A stretch of DNA of 64,000 nt, taken from NCBI GenBank assembly GCA_963632935.1, contig CAVGWA010000005.1, positions 1-64,000 of the forward strand. Direction: 5' to 3'. This document shows, piece after piece, positions 26,625 to 35,543 of this stretch (within the stretch, counting starts at the first letter, position 1; the number at the start of each line of letters is the position of its first letter). The notes beneath the pieces were generated by a model. It saw nothing but the letters and a program-made list of their open reading frames with translations. It was not told the origin of the DNA and did not search any database. The translations under genes were made by a program, and so were the position numbers. This stretch comes from Coprosoma sp963632935 (GTDB lineage: Bacteria; Bacillota_I; Bacilli_A; RF39; UBA660).

Positions 26625-27798
26625 CAATTATATCCAAAGCTTTTAAAGCTTTCCCTTCTAAATATTCTAAACTAGCTCCCCCTCCAGTTGAAATATGACT
26701 TATTTTATCTTCTAAGTTAAATTTATTAACACTTCTTACTGAATCTCCACCACCTACTACAGTGTAAGCTTTAGTTTCTGATATGATTTGTAATATTTTT
26801 TTAGTACCGTTTTCAAAAGGTTTTAATTCAAAATATCCTAATGGACCGTTTAAAAATATTGTTTTTGAATCGTCTATATACTGTTTAAAAACTTCTACTG
26901 TTTTTGGACCAATGTCTAATCCAATTTCATCTTCTTTTATTTCATTTATAAATCTTTCATTAGTATTTGCTTTATCAGATATTTCATTAGCTGTTATGAT
27001 ATCAATTGGTAAAATAATTTTATCTTCATATTTATCAAGTAAATCTTTACAATATGATATTTTATCTTTTTCTAAAAGAGATTGTCCAATATTAAACCCT
27101 GCAGCTTTTAAAAATGTAAAAGACATTCCACCAGCAATTAAAATATAATCGGCTTTATTTATTAGATTACTAATAACTCCAATTTTATCACTTACTTTAG
27201 AACCGCCTAAAATAATTATATATGGTTTTTTAGGTTTATCTATTAGTTTACTTAATTTTTTTATTTCATTTTCAACTAAAAAGCCAATTCCACTAGGAAT
27301 ATTCTTTGAAATTCCATAGTTTGATGCATGAGTTCTATGAATAGTTCCGAAAGCATCATTTATAAATATATCACCTAAACTTGCCCAATATTTACTTAAT
27401 TTTTCATCACAATTACTTTCTTTTTTATTAGGTAAATCTTCAAACCTTGTGTTTTCTATTAAAATGACATCTTTATTTTTCATTTTATTTATAGCTTTTT
27501 CTATTTGTTCTCCACGAGTGATATCTATAAATGTAACTTTTTTTCTTAATAGTTTACTAAGTCTTTCTGAAACTGGTTTTAGGGTATATTTTTCTTTATC
27601 ATCTTCTGTTTTAATTCTTCCTAAATGTGAAAGTAAAATTACTTTAGCTCCCATTTTTCTTGCATATCTAATTGTTTTTAAACTAGCTTTTAATCTTTTT
27701 TCATCTTTTATAATTCCATTTTCTATTGGAACATTGAAGTCACATCTAATTATAACTTTTTTATCTAATAAGTCATAATCTTTTATTGTTTTTTTCAT
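26614..27798 (-). CDS. pgk: phosphoglycerate kinase
   Basis: Makes ATP and 3-phosphoglycerate from 1,3-bisphosphoglycerate. The N-terminal signature RCDFNVPIENG, LSHLGR, the ENTRF motif, GGSKVSDKI, the hinge GPLGYFE and C-terminal GGGDSV plus STGGGASLEYLEG are all present. 394 residues, a normal length. Its ribosome binding site GGAGG lies inside the last codons of the pilin gene upstream, four bases before its end, so the two are translationally close. It overlaps the flippase-like gene downstream. Confidence 0.97.
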   Translation of the reverse strand: MKKTIKDYDLLDKKVIIRCDFNVPIENGIIKDEKRLKASLKTIRYARKMGAKVILLSHLGRIKTEDDKEKYTLKPVSERLSKLLRKKVTFIDITRGEQIEKAINKMKNKDVILIENTRFEDLPNKKESNCDEKLSKYWASLGDIFINDAFGTIHRTHASNYGISKNIPSGIGFLVENEIKKLSKLIDKPKKPYIIILGGSKVSDKIGVISNLINKADYILIAGGMSFTFLKAAGFNIGQSLLEKDKISYCKDLLDKYEDKIILPIDIITANEISDKANTNERFINEIKEDEIGLDIGPKTVEVFKQYIDDSKTIFLNGPLGYFELKPFENGTKKILQIISETKAYTVVGGGDSVRSVNKFNLEDKISHISTGGGASLEYLEGKALKALDIIDEK

Positions 27799-27802
27799 AT
27801 GC

Positions 27803-28168
27803 CTAACCTCCGTATGTATATTCTAATGTACCATTATTGTTTTTTACTTTTACATAGCTAGCTTCTTCAATAACTTTTGATTTTGTTTTAGGGTTTTGTA
27901 AAGTTCCTTGAACATAACCTGCAGCAACTAAATCTTCCGATTGTATTGTTTCTTCTGAACCATTTGTTGTTTTTAAAATATAATATTCATCTGAATGCAC
28001 TTCCACATATACTTCAGCCGCTTTTTCAATGGTATGTTTATATTCTGCATAATTATTTTCCTGAAATTTTTTATTTGTATCTATAATTGATGGAACAGAT
28101 ACTAAGATTATAATTCCAAGTATAGTTAAAATTGCGAGTAATTCAACTAATGTAAAACCTTTATTCAT
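27803..28168 (-). CDS. type IV pilin-like protein
   Basis: 121 residues. MNKGFTLVELLAILTILGI is a class III prepilin leader with Glu5. The body after the helix is short and lacks cysteines; DLVAAGYVQ is a segment seen in other pilin-like proteins of this window (compare VDNGYISS and VDNGYLVS in the two others). Placed directly before pgk with only four bases between, so it should be transcribed with glycolytic genes, an odd setting. Minor pilin or pseudopilin role inferred. Confidence 0.75.
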   Translation of the reverse strand: MNKGFTLVELLAILTILGIIILVSVPSIIDTNKKFQENNYAEYKHTIEKAAEVYVEVHSDEYYILKTTNGSEETIQSEDLVAAGYVQGTLQNPKTKSKVIEEASYVKVKNNNGTLEYTYGG

Positions 28169-28225
28169 ATTATCACCCTATATTCATTCTATAACATTTT
28201 TATAATAATAACAAGTTGTTTACAG

Positions 28226-28250
28226 ATAAAAACGTATCAGCTTGATACGT
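28226..28250 (-). terminator. terminator of the zinc-ribbon PASTA gene
   Basis: Perfect eight-base minus-strand stem ACGTATCA / TGATACGT with a three-base loop and TTTTA after it. The stop codon TGA (28237-28239) begins the second arm. Confidence 0.8.
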
Positions 28251-29046
28251 CATTTGAAGTAGAATCACCTATTTTATCTTCTTCACTTATTTTATCTTCT
28301 TCACTTATTTTATCTTCTTTGGTTGTTTTATTATTTTCTTCATTGTTACTTTCTTCTTCATTATTTTTTGACACAGTTATTATTAATGTATCTGTTAATT
28401 TTATTTTTTTACCTTTTTTTACGTTTTGATTTATTACTGTGTCATTATCCTCGTCAGATAAAGAGTATACTATTTTATATTTTATATTATTTTTATTTAA
28501 AATATTTATTGCTTCATTTAAATTAAGGTTAATTAAATTAGGAACTAAAATACTTGAATCTAAAATACCAACAGTTAATTTAATAGTAGTATTTTCCATT
28601 ACCTTTGTACCACTTTTTTTACTTTGATTAATTACAATTTTAGCATTGCTCTGATCAGTAACTATTTTTTCAATCTTAGCACATTGTAATTTTTTATTTT
28701 TAAGTATCCCACAAGCCTTTTCATAACTATAGCCAGTAACAGATGGAACAATAATATTTTGATTTGTATAAATATAATAACCTAAAAATCCAGCAAGACC
28801 TAAAGCCGATAAACTTAATAAAACTAAAAATAACATCATAAATTTTTGGAATAAATTCATTTTACCTTTTTCTTTATTTCTATCAACATATTTTACTTTA
28901 GTTTTTTTCTTAGTTTTCACCTTAGTTTTTCCTTTTTTATACTTAATTTTTTCAAAGTTTTCAGGTTTTTCATCTAATGGAAAACCACATTTTTTACAAA
29001 AGAAAGAATCTTCATCATTTTTTTTATTGCATTTTGGACAGTACAT
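28237..29046 (-). CDS. zinc-ribbon, membrane-anchored PASTA-domain protein
   Basis: 269 residues. Order: N-terminal zinc ribbon with two CxxC pairs (CPKC, CKKC) and basic linker in the cytoplasm; one membrane helix at about 69-92; two PASTA domains (starting VPSVTGYSYEKA and VPNLINLNLNEA); an acidic tail with three EDKIS/GD hexapeptide repeats. PASTA domains bind muropeptides or lipid II and usually belong to PrkC-type kinases, but there is no kinase here. I infer a wall-sensing or scaffolding protein. The ATG at 29046 has GGTGA five bases upstream. It lies between gap and the pilin-pgk unit and has its own terminator. Confidence 0.75.
   Translation of the reverse strand: MYCPKCNKKNDEDSFFCKKCGFPLDEKPENFEKIKYKKGKTKVKTKKKTKVKYVDRNKEKGKMNLFQKFMMLFLVLLSLSALGLAGFLGYYIYTNQNIIVPSVTGYSYEKACGILKNKKLQCAKIEKIVTDQSNAKIVINQSKKSGTKVMENTTIKLTVGILDSSILVPNLINLNLNEAINILNKNNIKYKIVYSLSDEDNDTVINQNVKKGKKIKLTDTLIITVSKNNEEESNNEENNKTTKEDKISEEDKISEEDKIGDSTSNDVSS
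28264..28317 (-). repeat. three 18-base tandem repeats coding for a hexapeptide
   Basis: The unit encodes EDKISE, EDKISE, EDKIGD at the acidic tail of the PASTA protein. The copies are nearly identical in DNA, so the number is likely to vary between strains by slippage. Confidence 0.8.
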
Positions 29047-29077
29047 TTTCATCACCTACATATATTATACATTTTTT

Positions 29078-29106
29078 TAAAATAAAAACCTAGTTTACAC
29101 TAGATT
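29078..29106 (-). terminator. gap terminator
   Basis: Minus-strand stem AATCTAGT / ACTAGGTT with a four-base loop and one wobble pair, followed by a T-rich tract. The stop codon TAG sits in the second arm. Confidence 0.7.
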
Positions 29107-30103
29107 TAAATAAATATTTAGCTGTTCTTACCATCTGCATTGAGTAACTCATTTCATTATCATACCAAGCAATAACTTTTACTAAATCACCATTTTCAGT
29201 TTCTAATACATCTGTAAGAAGTCCATCAACAACACCACCATGTGTATCACCAATAATATCGCTTGATACAATTGGATCTTCTGTGTAACCTAAGGTTTCA
29301 TTTGAATTTTGTTTAAATGCATCATTGATTTGATCTTTAGTAACTTTACTATTTAGCTGTAGTGTTAAATCTATAACAGAACCTGTCGTTACTGGAACTC
29401 TTATAGCGTTTCCATCTAATTTACCATTTAAAGATGGAATTACTTTACCAATGGCACTTGCTGCACCGGTTGATGTCGGTATTATATTAGCAGCCGCTGC
29501 TCTTCCTCTTCTTGCTTGAATACCTTTTTTGTGGGCAACATCTAATACTGTCTGATCATTTGTATAAGCGTGCACTGTTGTCATGTAACCATTTTTTATT
29601 CCAAAGTCATTGTTTAAAACATTTAAAACAGGAGCTAAACAATTAGTTGTACAAGATGCGGCACTAATTATTTGTTCAGTTCCATCTAAAATATTTTCAT
29701 TAACTCCATACACTATTGTTTTTAAATCACCCTTGGCAGGAGCTGAAATAATTACTTTTTTAGCACCAGCGTTTATATGAGATATTGCTTTTTCTTTATC
29801 AGTAAATTTACCAGTACATTCAAATACTGCATCTATATCTAACTGTTTCCATGGTAAGTTATTAGGGTCTATTTCAGAATATATTTTTATCTTTCTTCCT
29901 TTTACAATAACACTATCTTCATCATAAGAAATTTCATTTGGTAAATATTTTCTATGTGATGTATCATATTTAAGTAAATACGCTAGTTGTTTAGGATCTG
30001 TTAGATCATTTATGGCAACTATTTCAATATTCTCATCTTCTTCCATTATTCTAAATACTAATCTTCCTATACGTCCAAATCCGTTTATTGCTACTTTTAT
30101 CAT
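29090..30103 (-). CDS. gap: glyceraldehyde-3-phosphate dehydrogenase
   Basis: NAD-dependent glycolytic enzyme. N-terminal GFGRIGR nucleotide-binding motif, catalytic Cys in the signature ASCTTNC at about residue 150, and VHAYTNDQ. 337 residues from ATG 30103. The site GAGGAGG lies eight bases before this ATG, within the last codons of the preceding gene, so the earlier in-frame start in that gene was not used. NAD rather than NADP preference cannot be decided by eye. Confidence 0.96.
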   Translation of the reverse strand: MIKVAINGFGRIGRLVFRIMEEDENIEIVAINDLTDPKQLAYLLKYDTSHRKYLPNEISYDEDSVIVKGRKIKIYSEIDPNNLPWKQLDIDAVFECTGKFTDKEKAISHINAGAKKVIISAPAKGDLKTIVYGVNENILDGTEQIISAASCTTNCLAPVLNVLNNDFGIKNGYMTTVHAYTNDQTVLDVAHKKGIQARRGRAAAANIIPTSTGAASAIGKVIPSLNGKLDGNAIRVPVTTGSVIDLTLQLNSKVTKDQINDAFKQNSNETLGYTEDPIVSSDIIGDTHGGVVDGLLTDVLETENGDLVKVIAWYDNEMSYSMQMVRTAKYLFKSSVN

Positions 30104-30104
30104 T

Positions 30105-31766
30105 TTATTCCTCCTCAAAAACACTTCCACCAATAAATTCTCTTAATATAGAATCTTTAGGTACAACTTCACTTGTTATTGGTAAAAAGTTTCTTAATAA
30201 ATTTATTAATCTAACTGCTTCAGGATACTGATCACTACTACTAATTATTCCATAAAGTAATGGTTCAGCATATATTCTAAGAACACTTAATTCATAACCT
30301 AATGATGAGTTTATCATAGCATCAGCATCATCTTGATATGGATAAATATTTAAACTGGCTTCTTTATCAACGTTTGGCCACATTGCTAATGTCGCTTCAG
30401 CATTTGTTCCTCTAAATAAATTATCTCTTACAATTCTTCTTAATTTTCTAACATCGGTTGTATGAACTCTATTGTGGTTATCTAATTTTAAATGTATTAA
30501 AGGACTCATAAATATTTTAAATTTATTTTCTCTTGGTATTATTTGTGTTAACGCTTCATTTAATGTATGAATTCCTTCAATAATTAAAACTTCTCCTTTT
30601 TCTAACTTTAAAAAATCACCTTTAAATATTTTTTTACCTGATACAAAATCATAATATGGTAGTTCGGTTTTTTTACTATCCAAAAGATCTTTCAAATTTT
30701 CTTCAAATAATTTTGTGTCGATTGAGTCCATACTAGAAAAATCTAAGTTACCGTTTTCATCTCTTTTTGCTTTATCACGATCAACAAAATAATTATCCAA
30801 AGATATTTTATGCGATTTTATACCTTTTACACGTAGATATAGTCCTAATTTTTTTGCGGTTGTTGTTTTACCACTTGAAGAAGGACCTGCGAGTAAAATT
30901 AATTTTATTTTATCCTTGTTTTGAAAAATATCTTCAGCTATTTGTGATAATTGATCTTCATAGTGTGTTTCAAATAGTCTTACTACATCTGGATGTTTTC
31001 CTTTTGTACATATTTCATTTAATTGCGAAACAGTACTTATATTAATAATTCTCCCCCATTTTTGAAAATTTTTATATGTTTCAAATGTTAGTTTATGATG
31101 TATGTATTCATCTACTTTATTTGGATTTTTTACTGAAGGATATGTTAGTATAAAACTATTTTCTTTTAAATATATTATTCCAAAATGTTCAAGTATTGAT
31201 GTATCATAAACTAATGGTCCATAAAAATAATCATATACTCCATCTAAAGAATATAATGTTATTGTTTTATTTGTCATATATTTTAAGCTATCTACTTTAT
31301 CTAATTGATTATGCGTTTTAAAATAATTTATTGCGGAAAAACGGTTTACGTTAATTTCAATGTATGGTATTTTTTTATTTACCATTTCATGCATTTTATT
31401 TTCAATCAAAGCAAGTATTTGTTTATTAATATCTTCACCTGTTATTTCACAATATATTCCATTTTCTAATGAATAGTTTATTAATATATCAGCATTTTGT
31501 CCTAGTATTTTATTTGTAGCAACAGTTACTAAAAATTCTAAACTTCTCGAATAAATTCTATTACCTATATTTGATGAAATGTCATAAAATTCTATATTTC
31601 CATCAGATATTACTTCTTTATTCAAATCAACTAAAAATTGATTTAATTTAGCTCCGACTATTGGATACTTAAAATCATTTTTTACTTGTTTAGCTATTTC
31701 ATAAAGTGTTTTTTTTCCTTTTATTTCAATGTTTTTATCTTTATATTTTAAGTTTATACTATTCAT
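30105..31766 (-). CDS. TGS-domain uridine kinase-like (nucleoside kinase) protein
   Basis: 553 residues. The first ~60 residues form a TGS/ubiquitin-like domain. A segment resembling the threonyl-tRNA synthetase editing (SAD) domain follows, and the C-terminal half is a phosphoribulokinase/uridine kinase domain with P-loop LAGPSSSGKTT at about residue 285, SLDNYFVDRD and a Walker B-like LIIEGIH. Proteins of this architecture are widespread in Clostridia and Thermotoga and are annotated as nucleoside kinases; the physiological substrate is unsettled. Its stop is two bases from the gap start, and its last codons provide the gap ribosome binding site. Confidence 0.88.
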   Translation of the reverse strand: MNSINLKYKDKNIEIKGKKTLYEIAKQVKNDFKYPIVGAKLNQFLVDLNKEVISDGNIEFYDISSNIGNRIYSRSLEFLVTVATNKILGQNADILINYSLENGIYCEITGEDINKQILALIENKMHEMVNKKIPYIEINVNRFSAINYFKTHNQLDKVDSLKYMTNKTITLYSLDGVYDYFYGPLVYDTSILEHFGIIYLKENSFILTYPSVKNPNKVDEYIHHKLTFETYKNFQKWGRIINISTVSQLNEICTKGKHPDVVRLFETHYEDQLSQIAEDIFQNKDKIKLILLAGPSSSGKTTTAKKLGLYLRVKGIKSHKISLDNYFVDRDKAKRDENGNLDFSSMDSIDTKLFEENLKDLLDSKKTELPYYDFVSGKKIFKGDFLKLEKGEVLIIEGIHTLNEALTQIIPRENKFKIFMSPLIHLKLDNHNRVHTTDVRKLRRIVRDNLFRGTNAEATLAMWPNVDKEASLNIYPYQDDADAMINSSLGYELSVLRIYAEPLLYGIISSSDQYPEAVRLINLLRNFLPITSEVVPKDSILREFIGGSVFEEE

Positions 31767-31814
31767 TTAACTCACCCTTACTTTCATATTTTAGCTTAGC
31801 ACATTTATCTAAAT

Positions 31815-31843
31815 TTGTCATGTTTTTTATTGAATAATATTTT
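31815..31843 (+). promoter_or_regulatory. candidate promoter of clpP
   Basis: TTGTCA (31815-31820), 17-base spacer, TATTTT (31838-31843). The start of transcription would fall close to the inverted repeat at 31851. Confidence 0.45.
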
Positions 31844-31850
31844 CTCTTTA

Positions 31851-31871
31851 CACCTATTATATTAATAGGTG
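31851..31871 (+). promoter_or_regulatory. inverted repeat that covers the clpP ribosome binding site
   Basis: Perfect nine-base arms CACCTATTA and TAATAGGTG with a three-base loop. The second arm contains AGGTG, the Shine-Dalgarno sequence of clpP, five bases before the ATG. It could be an RNA hairpin controlling translation or a DNA operator. Confidence 0.6.
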
Positions 31872-31876
31872 ATGAT

Positions 31877-32446
31877 ATGAGTTTAATTCCAAGTGTTGTT
31901 GAAAAAAGTAGTGATGGTGAAAGAGTTTATGATATTTATTCAAGATTATTAAAAGACAGAATTATTATTTTATCTGGTGAAATTGATGATAATTTAGCTA
32001 ATAGTATAGTTGCTCAAATGCTTTATTTAGATTCTGTTAATAATGATACTATTAATTTATATATTAATTCTCCTGGTGGTTCTATTACTGCAGGATTTGC
32101 CATTTATGATACAATGAAGTACATTGAAAGTAAGGTTTCAACTATTTGTATTGGTATGGCAGCAAGTATGGGAGCATTTTTACTTTCTTCTGGTGAAAAA
32201 GGTATGAGATATATATTACCTAACAGTGAAGTTATGATTCATCAGCCCTTAGGAGGTGTGAAAGGACAAGCTACAGAAATTAAAATTGCAGCTGAAAGAA
32301 TATTAAAATTAAAAGAAAAATTAAATAATATTTTAAGTAAAAATACTGGACAAGATATAAAAAAAATTCAGAGTGATACTGAAAGAGATTATTTTTTATG
32401 TGCATCTGAAGCACTAAAATATGGACTTATAGATAAAATTCTATAA
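31877..32446 (+). CDS. clpP: ATP-dependent Clp protease proteolytic subunit
   Basis: Serine protease that forms two heptameric rings and receives substrates from ClpX or ClpC. The catalytic triad is visible: Ser97 in GMAASMGA, His122 in MIHQPLGG and Asp171 in TERDYF. 189 residues, without a long propeptide. The gene stands alone on the plus strand, divergent from the uridine kinase-like gene. No CtsR or CIRCE operator was recognised upstream; instead a hairpin covers the ribosome binding site. Confidence 0.95.
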   Translation: MSLIPSVVEKSSDGERVYDIYSRLLKDRIIILSGEIDDNLANSIVAQMLYLDSVNNDTINLYINSPGGSITAGFAIYDTMKYIESKVSTICIGMAASMGAFLLSSGEKGMRYILPNSEVMIHQPLGGVKGQATEIKIAAERILKLKEKLNNILSKNTGQDIKKIQSDTERDYFLCASEALKYGLIDKIL

Positions 32447-32460
32447 GTCTATTTAAATTT
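32424..32460. terminator. bidirectional terminator between clpP and the CmpB-like gene
   Basis: Perfect nine-base inverted repeat GACTTATAG / CTATAAGTC with an eight-base loop. The clpP stop codon (32444-32446) lies in the second arm, and the stop codon of the minus-strand gene is 32449-32451. The following T tract is only moderate. Confidence 0.6.
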
Positions 32461-33087
32461 CACAAATTTCATGCCTAATTTTTTATAAACACTTGTGGCA
32501 CGTGGAAGATGAAATACTCTAGCAAATATTAAATTATAAAACTCATCAAATAAAATAATAAAGCATAAGATAAAACTAATAGATAAAAATACTTTTTTAT
32601 TCATATGATTAGCTAAATAAAAACAAAATGGCATAACAACATAAATCAAAAACAAGCTAGAAAGTCCAAAAAAAGTTACACTTCTTAAGCAAACAAAACC
32701 ATCAATATTACCAAAATTAAGTATTTCAGCATTATAGTTCCAACATCTCATTCCATGACCGATAATGTACATTCCAAGTCCTGAAAAATATTCTAAAATG
32801 CCACAAGAAATTGCACTAACTAAAAAAACATAAAAAGGTTTATTTCTTAACTTATAAGTTAAAATAAATACCATAATAGCACCCGTCGCATAAATATTTA
32901 TCCAAGGTAAAAAATTACCACCTCTCCAATAAAAAGTTTTCATTCCTCCATTGAAAAAATAAAAAATGAATTCATAAAGCCAACCAAAACAACCAGATAT
33001 AACTATTACTAAAGCAAATATTCCAAGTAATGTTATTCTGTCATAATCCATAATGTTGTCTAAATATTCTTTATATTTTTTTTTCAT
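32449..33087 (-). CDS. CmpB/ABC-transporter type IV-like membrane protein
   Basis: 212 residues and about five membrane helices. The GWLYEFIFYFF start, RGGNFLPWINIYATGAI and C-terminal YNLIFARVF match the CmpB-type family (called putative ABC-transporter type IV). That name is historical; no transport activity is known. It comes after tetR with an ATG at 33087 that has AAGGAAG upstream. The placement suggests it is part of the oleate hydratase-TetR unit, maybe linked to membrane lipid stress, which is inference. Confidence 0.75.
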   Translation of the reverse strand: MKKKYKEYLDNIMDYDRITLLGIFALVIVISGCFGWLYEFIFYFFNGGMKTFYWRGGNFLPWINIYATGAIMVFILTYKLRNKPFYVFLVSAISCGILEYFSGLGMYIIGHGMRCWNYNAEILNFGNIDGFVCLRSVTFFGLSSLFLIYVVMPFCFYLANHMNKKVFLSISFILCFIILFDEFYNLIFARVFHLPRATSVYKKLGMKFVKFK

Positions 33088-33124
33088 AAAACTAACTTCC
33101 TTCATTATAATATTTTATATTTTT

Positions 33125-33670
33125 TTAATTTACGGATAAACAAGCGTGATCAATTGTACCGGTAATAAGCCTACTTACTTTATTAACAATTAATTCAGGA
33201 TTTTCCTGCATACCACTTTCTATCCAATTTAAAACTATTGAGGTAAATGAATATTTATAGAAATCTGCTATAAATTTTTTATCTTCTTGTTTTAAATTTT
33301 TTCCTTTAGATTTTTCAATTATTTCGCTATATATTATTGGATAAACTAGGCTATATAAATTATTTCTTAATACTTCTGAAGAGACAGAGTGGTAGATGTT
33401 TTTTACAAAGATTTTTTCATCTTCCATTATTTTAAAAATAAGTAGAAATTTATCTTCCCATTTTTCACATTCATCTTCTATACTATCAAATTCATCTATA
33501 CAGATCCATTCTGTTAAATCTCTAATGTCTTTGAAATGATAATAAAATGTTTGTCTATTTATGTCACATTTACGAGCTATATCATTAATTGTAATTTTAT
33601 TAAATGGTTTTTCTTTTAATAAATCTTTAAAAGTATATGCGATTGCTTTTTTTGTTGTTAAACTGCTCAT
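33125..33670 (-). CDS. TetR-family transcriptional regulator
   Basis: 181 residues. The N-terminal helix-turn-helix is clear: FNKITINDIARKCDINRQTFYYHFKD. The ligand domain is of the DhaS-like subgroup with IESGMQENPELIVN near the C terminus. AAAGGTGAT precedes the ATG at 33670. It is 52 bases downstream of the oleate hydratase gene on the same strand. TetR proteins next to fatty-acid-modifying genes are usually repressors released by fatty acids; an operator candidate overlaps the ohyA promoter. Confidence 0.88.
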   Translation of the reverse strand: MSSLTTKKAIAYTFKDLLKEKPFNKITINDIARKCDINRQTFYYHFKDIRDLTEWICIDEFDSIEDECEKWEDKFLLIFKIMEDEKIFVKNIYHSVSSEVLRNNLYSLVYPIIYSEIIEKSKGKNLKQEDKKFIADFYKYSFTSIVLNWIESGMQENPELIVNKVSRLITGTIDHACLSVN

Positions 33671-33722
33671 TATATCACCTTTAACATTATACATTAAAAA
33701 AAATATGAAAACAAATCATATT

Positions 33723-35513
33723 TTATTTAAATAAGCCACTTTCTTTAAATAATATTTCAAGGTCAGTTCCTTTAATTTTCTTTTCAAATATTTTTATAAC
33801 TTGTTTTTCAGCAAATGATAGTGGCAGATTATTAATTGATTTTTTATCAACGGCATAATAACAAGCTTTTAAAAGTTCTCTTACATCATATTTACTGCCC
33901 CATACTTCAGGAACGGCTCTATCTATTTTTAGTAAGCTATAAACTGCTTCCATGCCTGTACGTATTGAATATTCTGTTGTAAATATTGTGTCCCTTGGAG
34001 TTTCTGCAAATTGTCCTATGAATGCGAAATTAATTGATTCATTTGGTACTACAAGTGGCCTATCTTTTTCTTCACGTGGTTGAAAAAATGCATTTATGTA
34101 TGGCATATAACATGTTGTTGTATTACATCTATCTGCATATTTTTCAATTTCGTTTGTATTAATACCAATATGGTATAACCATTCTTCACATACTTCTTTT
34201 CCTGTGCATGTTTTTATTTTTTTATTTACAAAATTACCATTTTTATTAGTGTTTAATGCATATACCCAAACTAAAATGCTGTTTTTATTTTGTGATTTGA
34301 ATTGAGGCTGTCTATTAATTGTCCAAGATAAATACCAATTTTCTATACTATCTTTTACGGTTACAATTCCCCCTGTTGTAACTTTTCCTTCTTTTGGATC
34401 ACGTTTACAAATATTTATGATGTGTTTAATTATATCATCTTCTGTTACCTCTATAGTCGCACTCATCCAATTAGTTAAGTTTTCATTACCGCAGAACTTG
34501 TCTGGATTACCAAATTCACCATTATTAGCTTGCTTTGCTATATTTTTCCATAAATCCCATGATTCACCGTGTCCATTTTTTATGTCTGATAAATCAGGTG
34601 CATTGTTTTGATCTCCATAGCAAGATGTATCTGTGCAGCACCCATTTGTAATAAATACTAGATCATCTTCTGTTAAATTTATTTCTTTTTCTTGATTATT
34701 ATTTTCATATATAATTTTTTTTGCTAATTTTTTATTTTGTTTAGATTCAAATATAACGTTTTTAACATCTACTGCATATTCAATTTTTACACCGTTTTTT
34801 TCTAAATATTTTGTGAGTGGTAAAATCATTGATTCATATTGATTATATTTCGTAAATCTTAGTGCTGAAAAATCAGGCAGTCCATCTATATGATGAACGT
34901 ATCTACATAGATATCTTTTCATTTCTAGTGCAGATGACCATTTTTGAAATGCAAACATAGTTTGCCAATATAGCCAGAAATTTGTTTCCCAAAACGAATC
35001 TGGTAAAACATCTGATATTTTTTTGTTTTCTAAATCTTTCTCTGGCGTAATAAATAATTTAGAAAGTGCTAGTGCAGATTTTTTATCTAAATTAAATAAT
35101 TTATCAGTATGAGCATCTTCACCACAATTTATAGTTGCTCTACACAATGAATAATTTGGGTCGTGTTTATTAAGCCAATAATATTCATCTAATACAGATA
35201 TATTTGGTGTTTCTATTGATGGGATACTTCTAAACATATCCCACATGCATTCAAAATGGTTATCCATCTCACGACCACCACGCATATAAAATCCTTTAGT
35301 AATATCTTTTCTTCCATCACATGAACCACCAGCTAAATCTAGTTTTTCTAGTAAATGAATATTTTCACCTTTCATTTGTCCATCTCTAACTAAATAAAAT
35401 GCGGCTGAAAGTCCAGCTAAACCTGTACCAATTATATAAGCAGTTTTTTTATCTACTCCTTCTGGTTTTTCTGGTTTGGCAAAAGCCTCGTATGTTCCTG
35501 ATCCATAATACAT
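33723..35513 (-). CDS. ohyA: oleate hydratase (FAD-dependent, MCRA family)
   Basis: Adds water to the cis-9 double bond of oleic and linoleic acid to form hydroxy fatty acids, a detoxification reaction common in gut Bacillota and lactic acid bacteria. 596 residues. FAD-binding GTGLAGLSAAFYLVRDG, the second dinucleotide glycine region LEKLDLAGGSCDG, the MRGGREMDNHFECMWD segment with the conserved Glu, and FIGQFAETPRDTIFTTEYS are all typical. A strong promoter and AGGAGGG site precede it. It heads a unit with tetR. Confidence 0.95.
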   Translation of the reverse strand: MYYGSGTYEAFAKPEKPEGVDKKTAYIIGTGLAGLSAAFYLVRDGQMKGENIHLLEKLDLAGGSCDGRKDITKGFYMRGGREMDNHFECMWDMFRSIPSIETPNISVLDEYYWLNKHDPNYSLCRATINCGEDAHTDKLFNLDKKSALALSKLFITPEKDLENKKISDVLPDSFWETNFWLYWQTMFAFQKWSSALEMKRYLCRYVHHIDGLPDFSALRFTKYNQYESMILPLTKYLEKNGVKIEYAVDVKNVIFESKQNKKLAKKIIYENNNQEKEINLTEDDLVFITNGCCTDTSCYGDQNNAPDLSDIKNGHGESWDLWKNIAKQANNGEFGNPDKFCGNENLTNWMSATIEVTEDDIIKHIINICKRDPKEGKVTTGGIVTVKDSIENWYLSWTINRQPQFKSQNKNSILVWVYALNTNKNGNFVNKKIKTCTGKEVCEEWLYHIGINTNEIEKYADRCNTTTCYMPYINAFFQPREEKDRPLVVPNESINFAFIGQFAETPRDTIFTTEYSIRTGMEAVYSLLKIDRAVPEVWGSKYDVRELLKACYYAVDKKSINNLPLSFAEKQVIKIFEKKIKGTDLEILFKESGLFK

Positions 35514-35543
35514 ATATTATCCCTCCTTGTATGATCACTTAAG

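Noticed and set aside
28323..28526. Open frames on the plus strand opposite the PASTA gene.
   Set aside because: They are strings of Leu, Phe and Tyr from an AT-rich antisense strand, without a ribosome binding site.
28237..29046. The PASTA protein as a PrkC serine/threonine kinase.
   Set aside because: There is no kinase domain; the cytoplasmic part is only a zinc ribbon and a basic linker.
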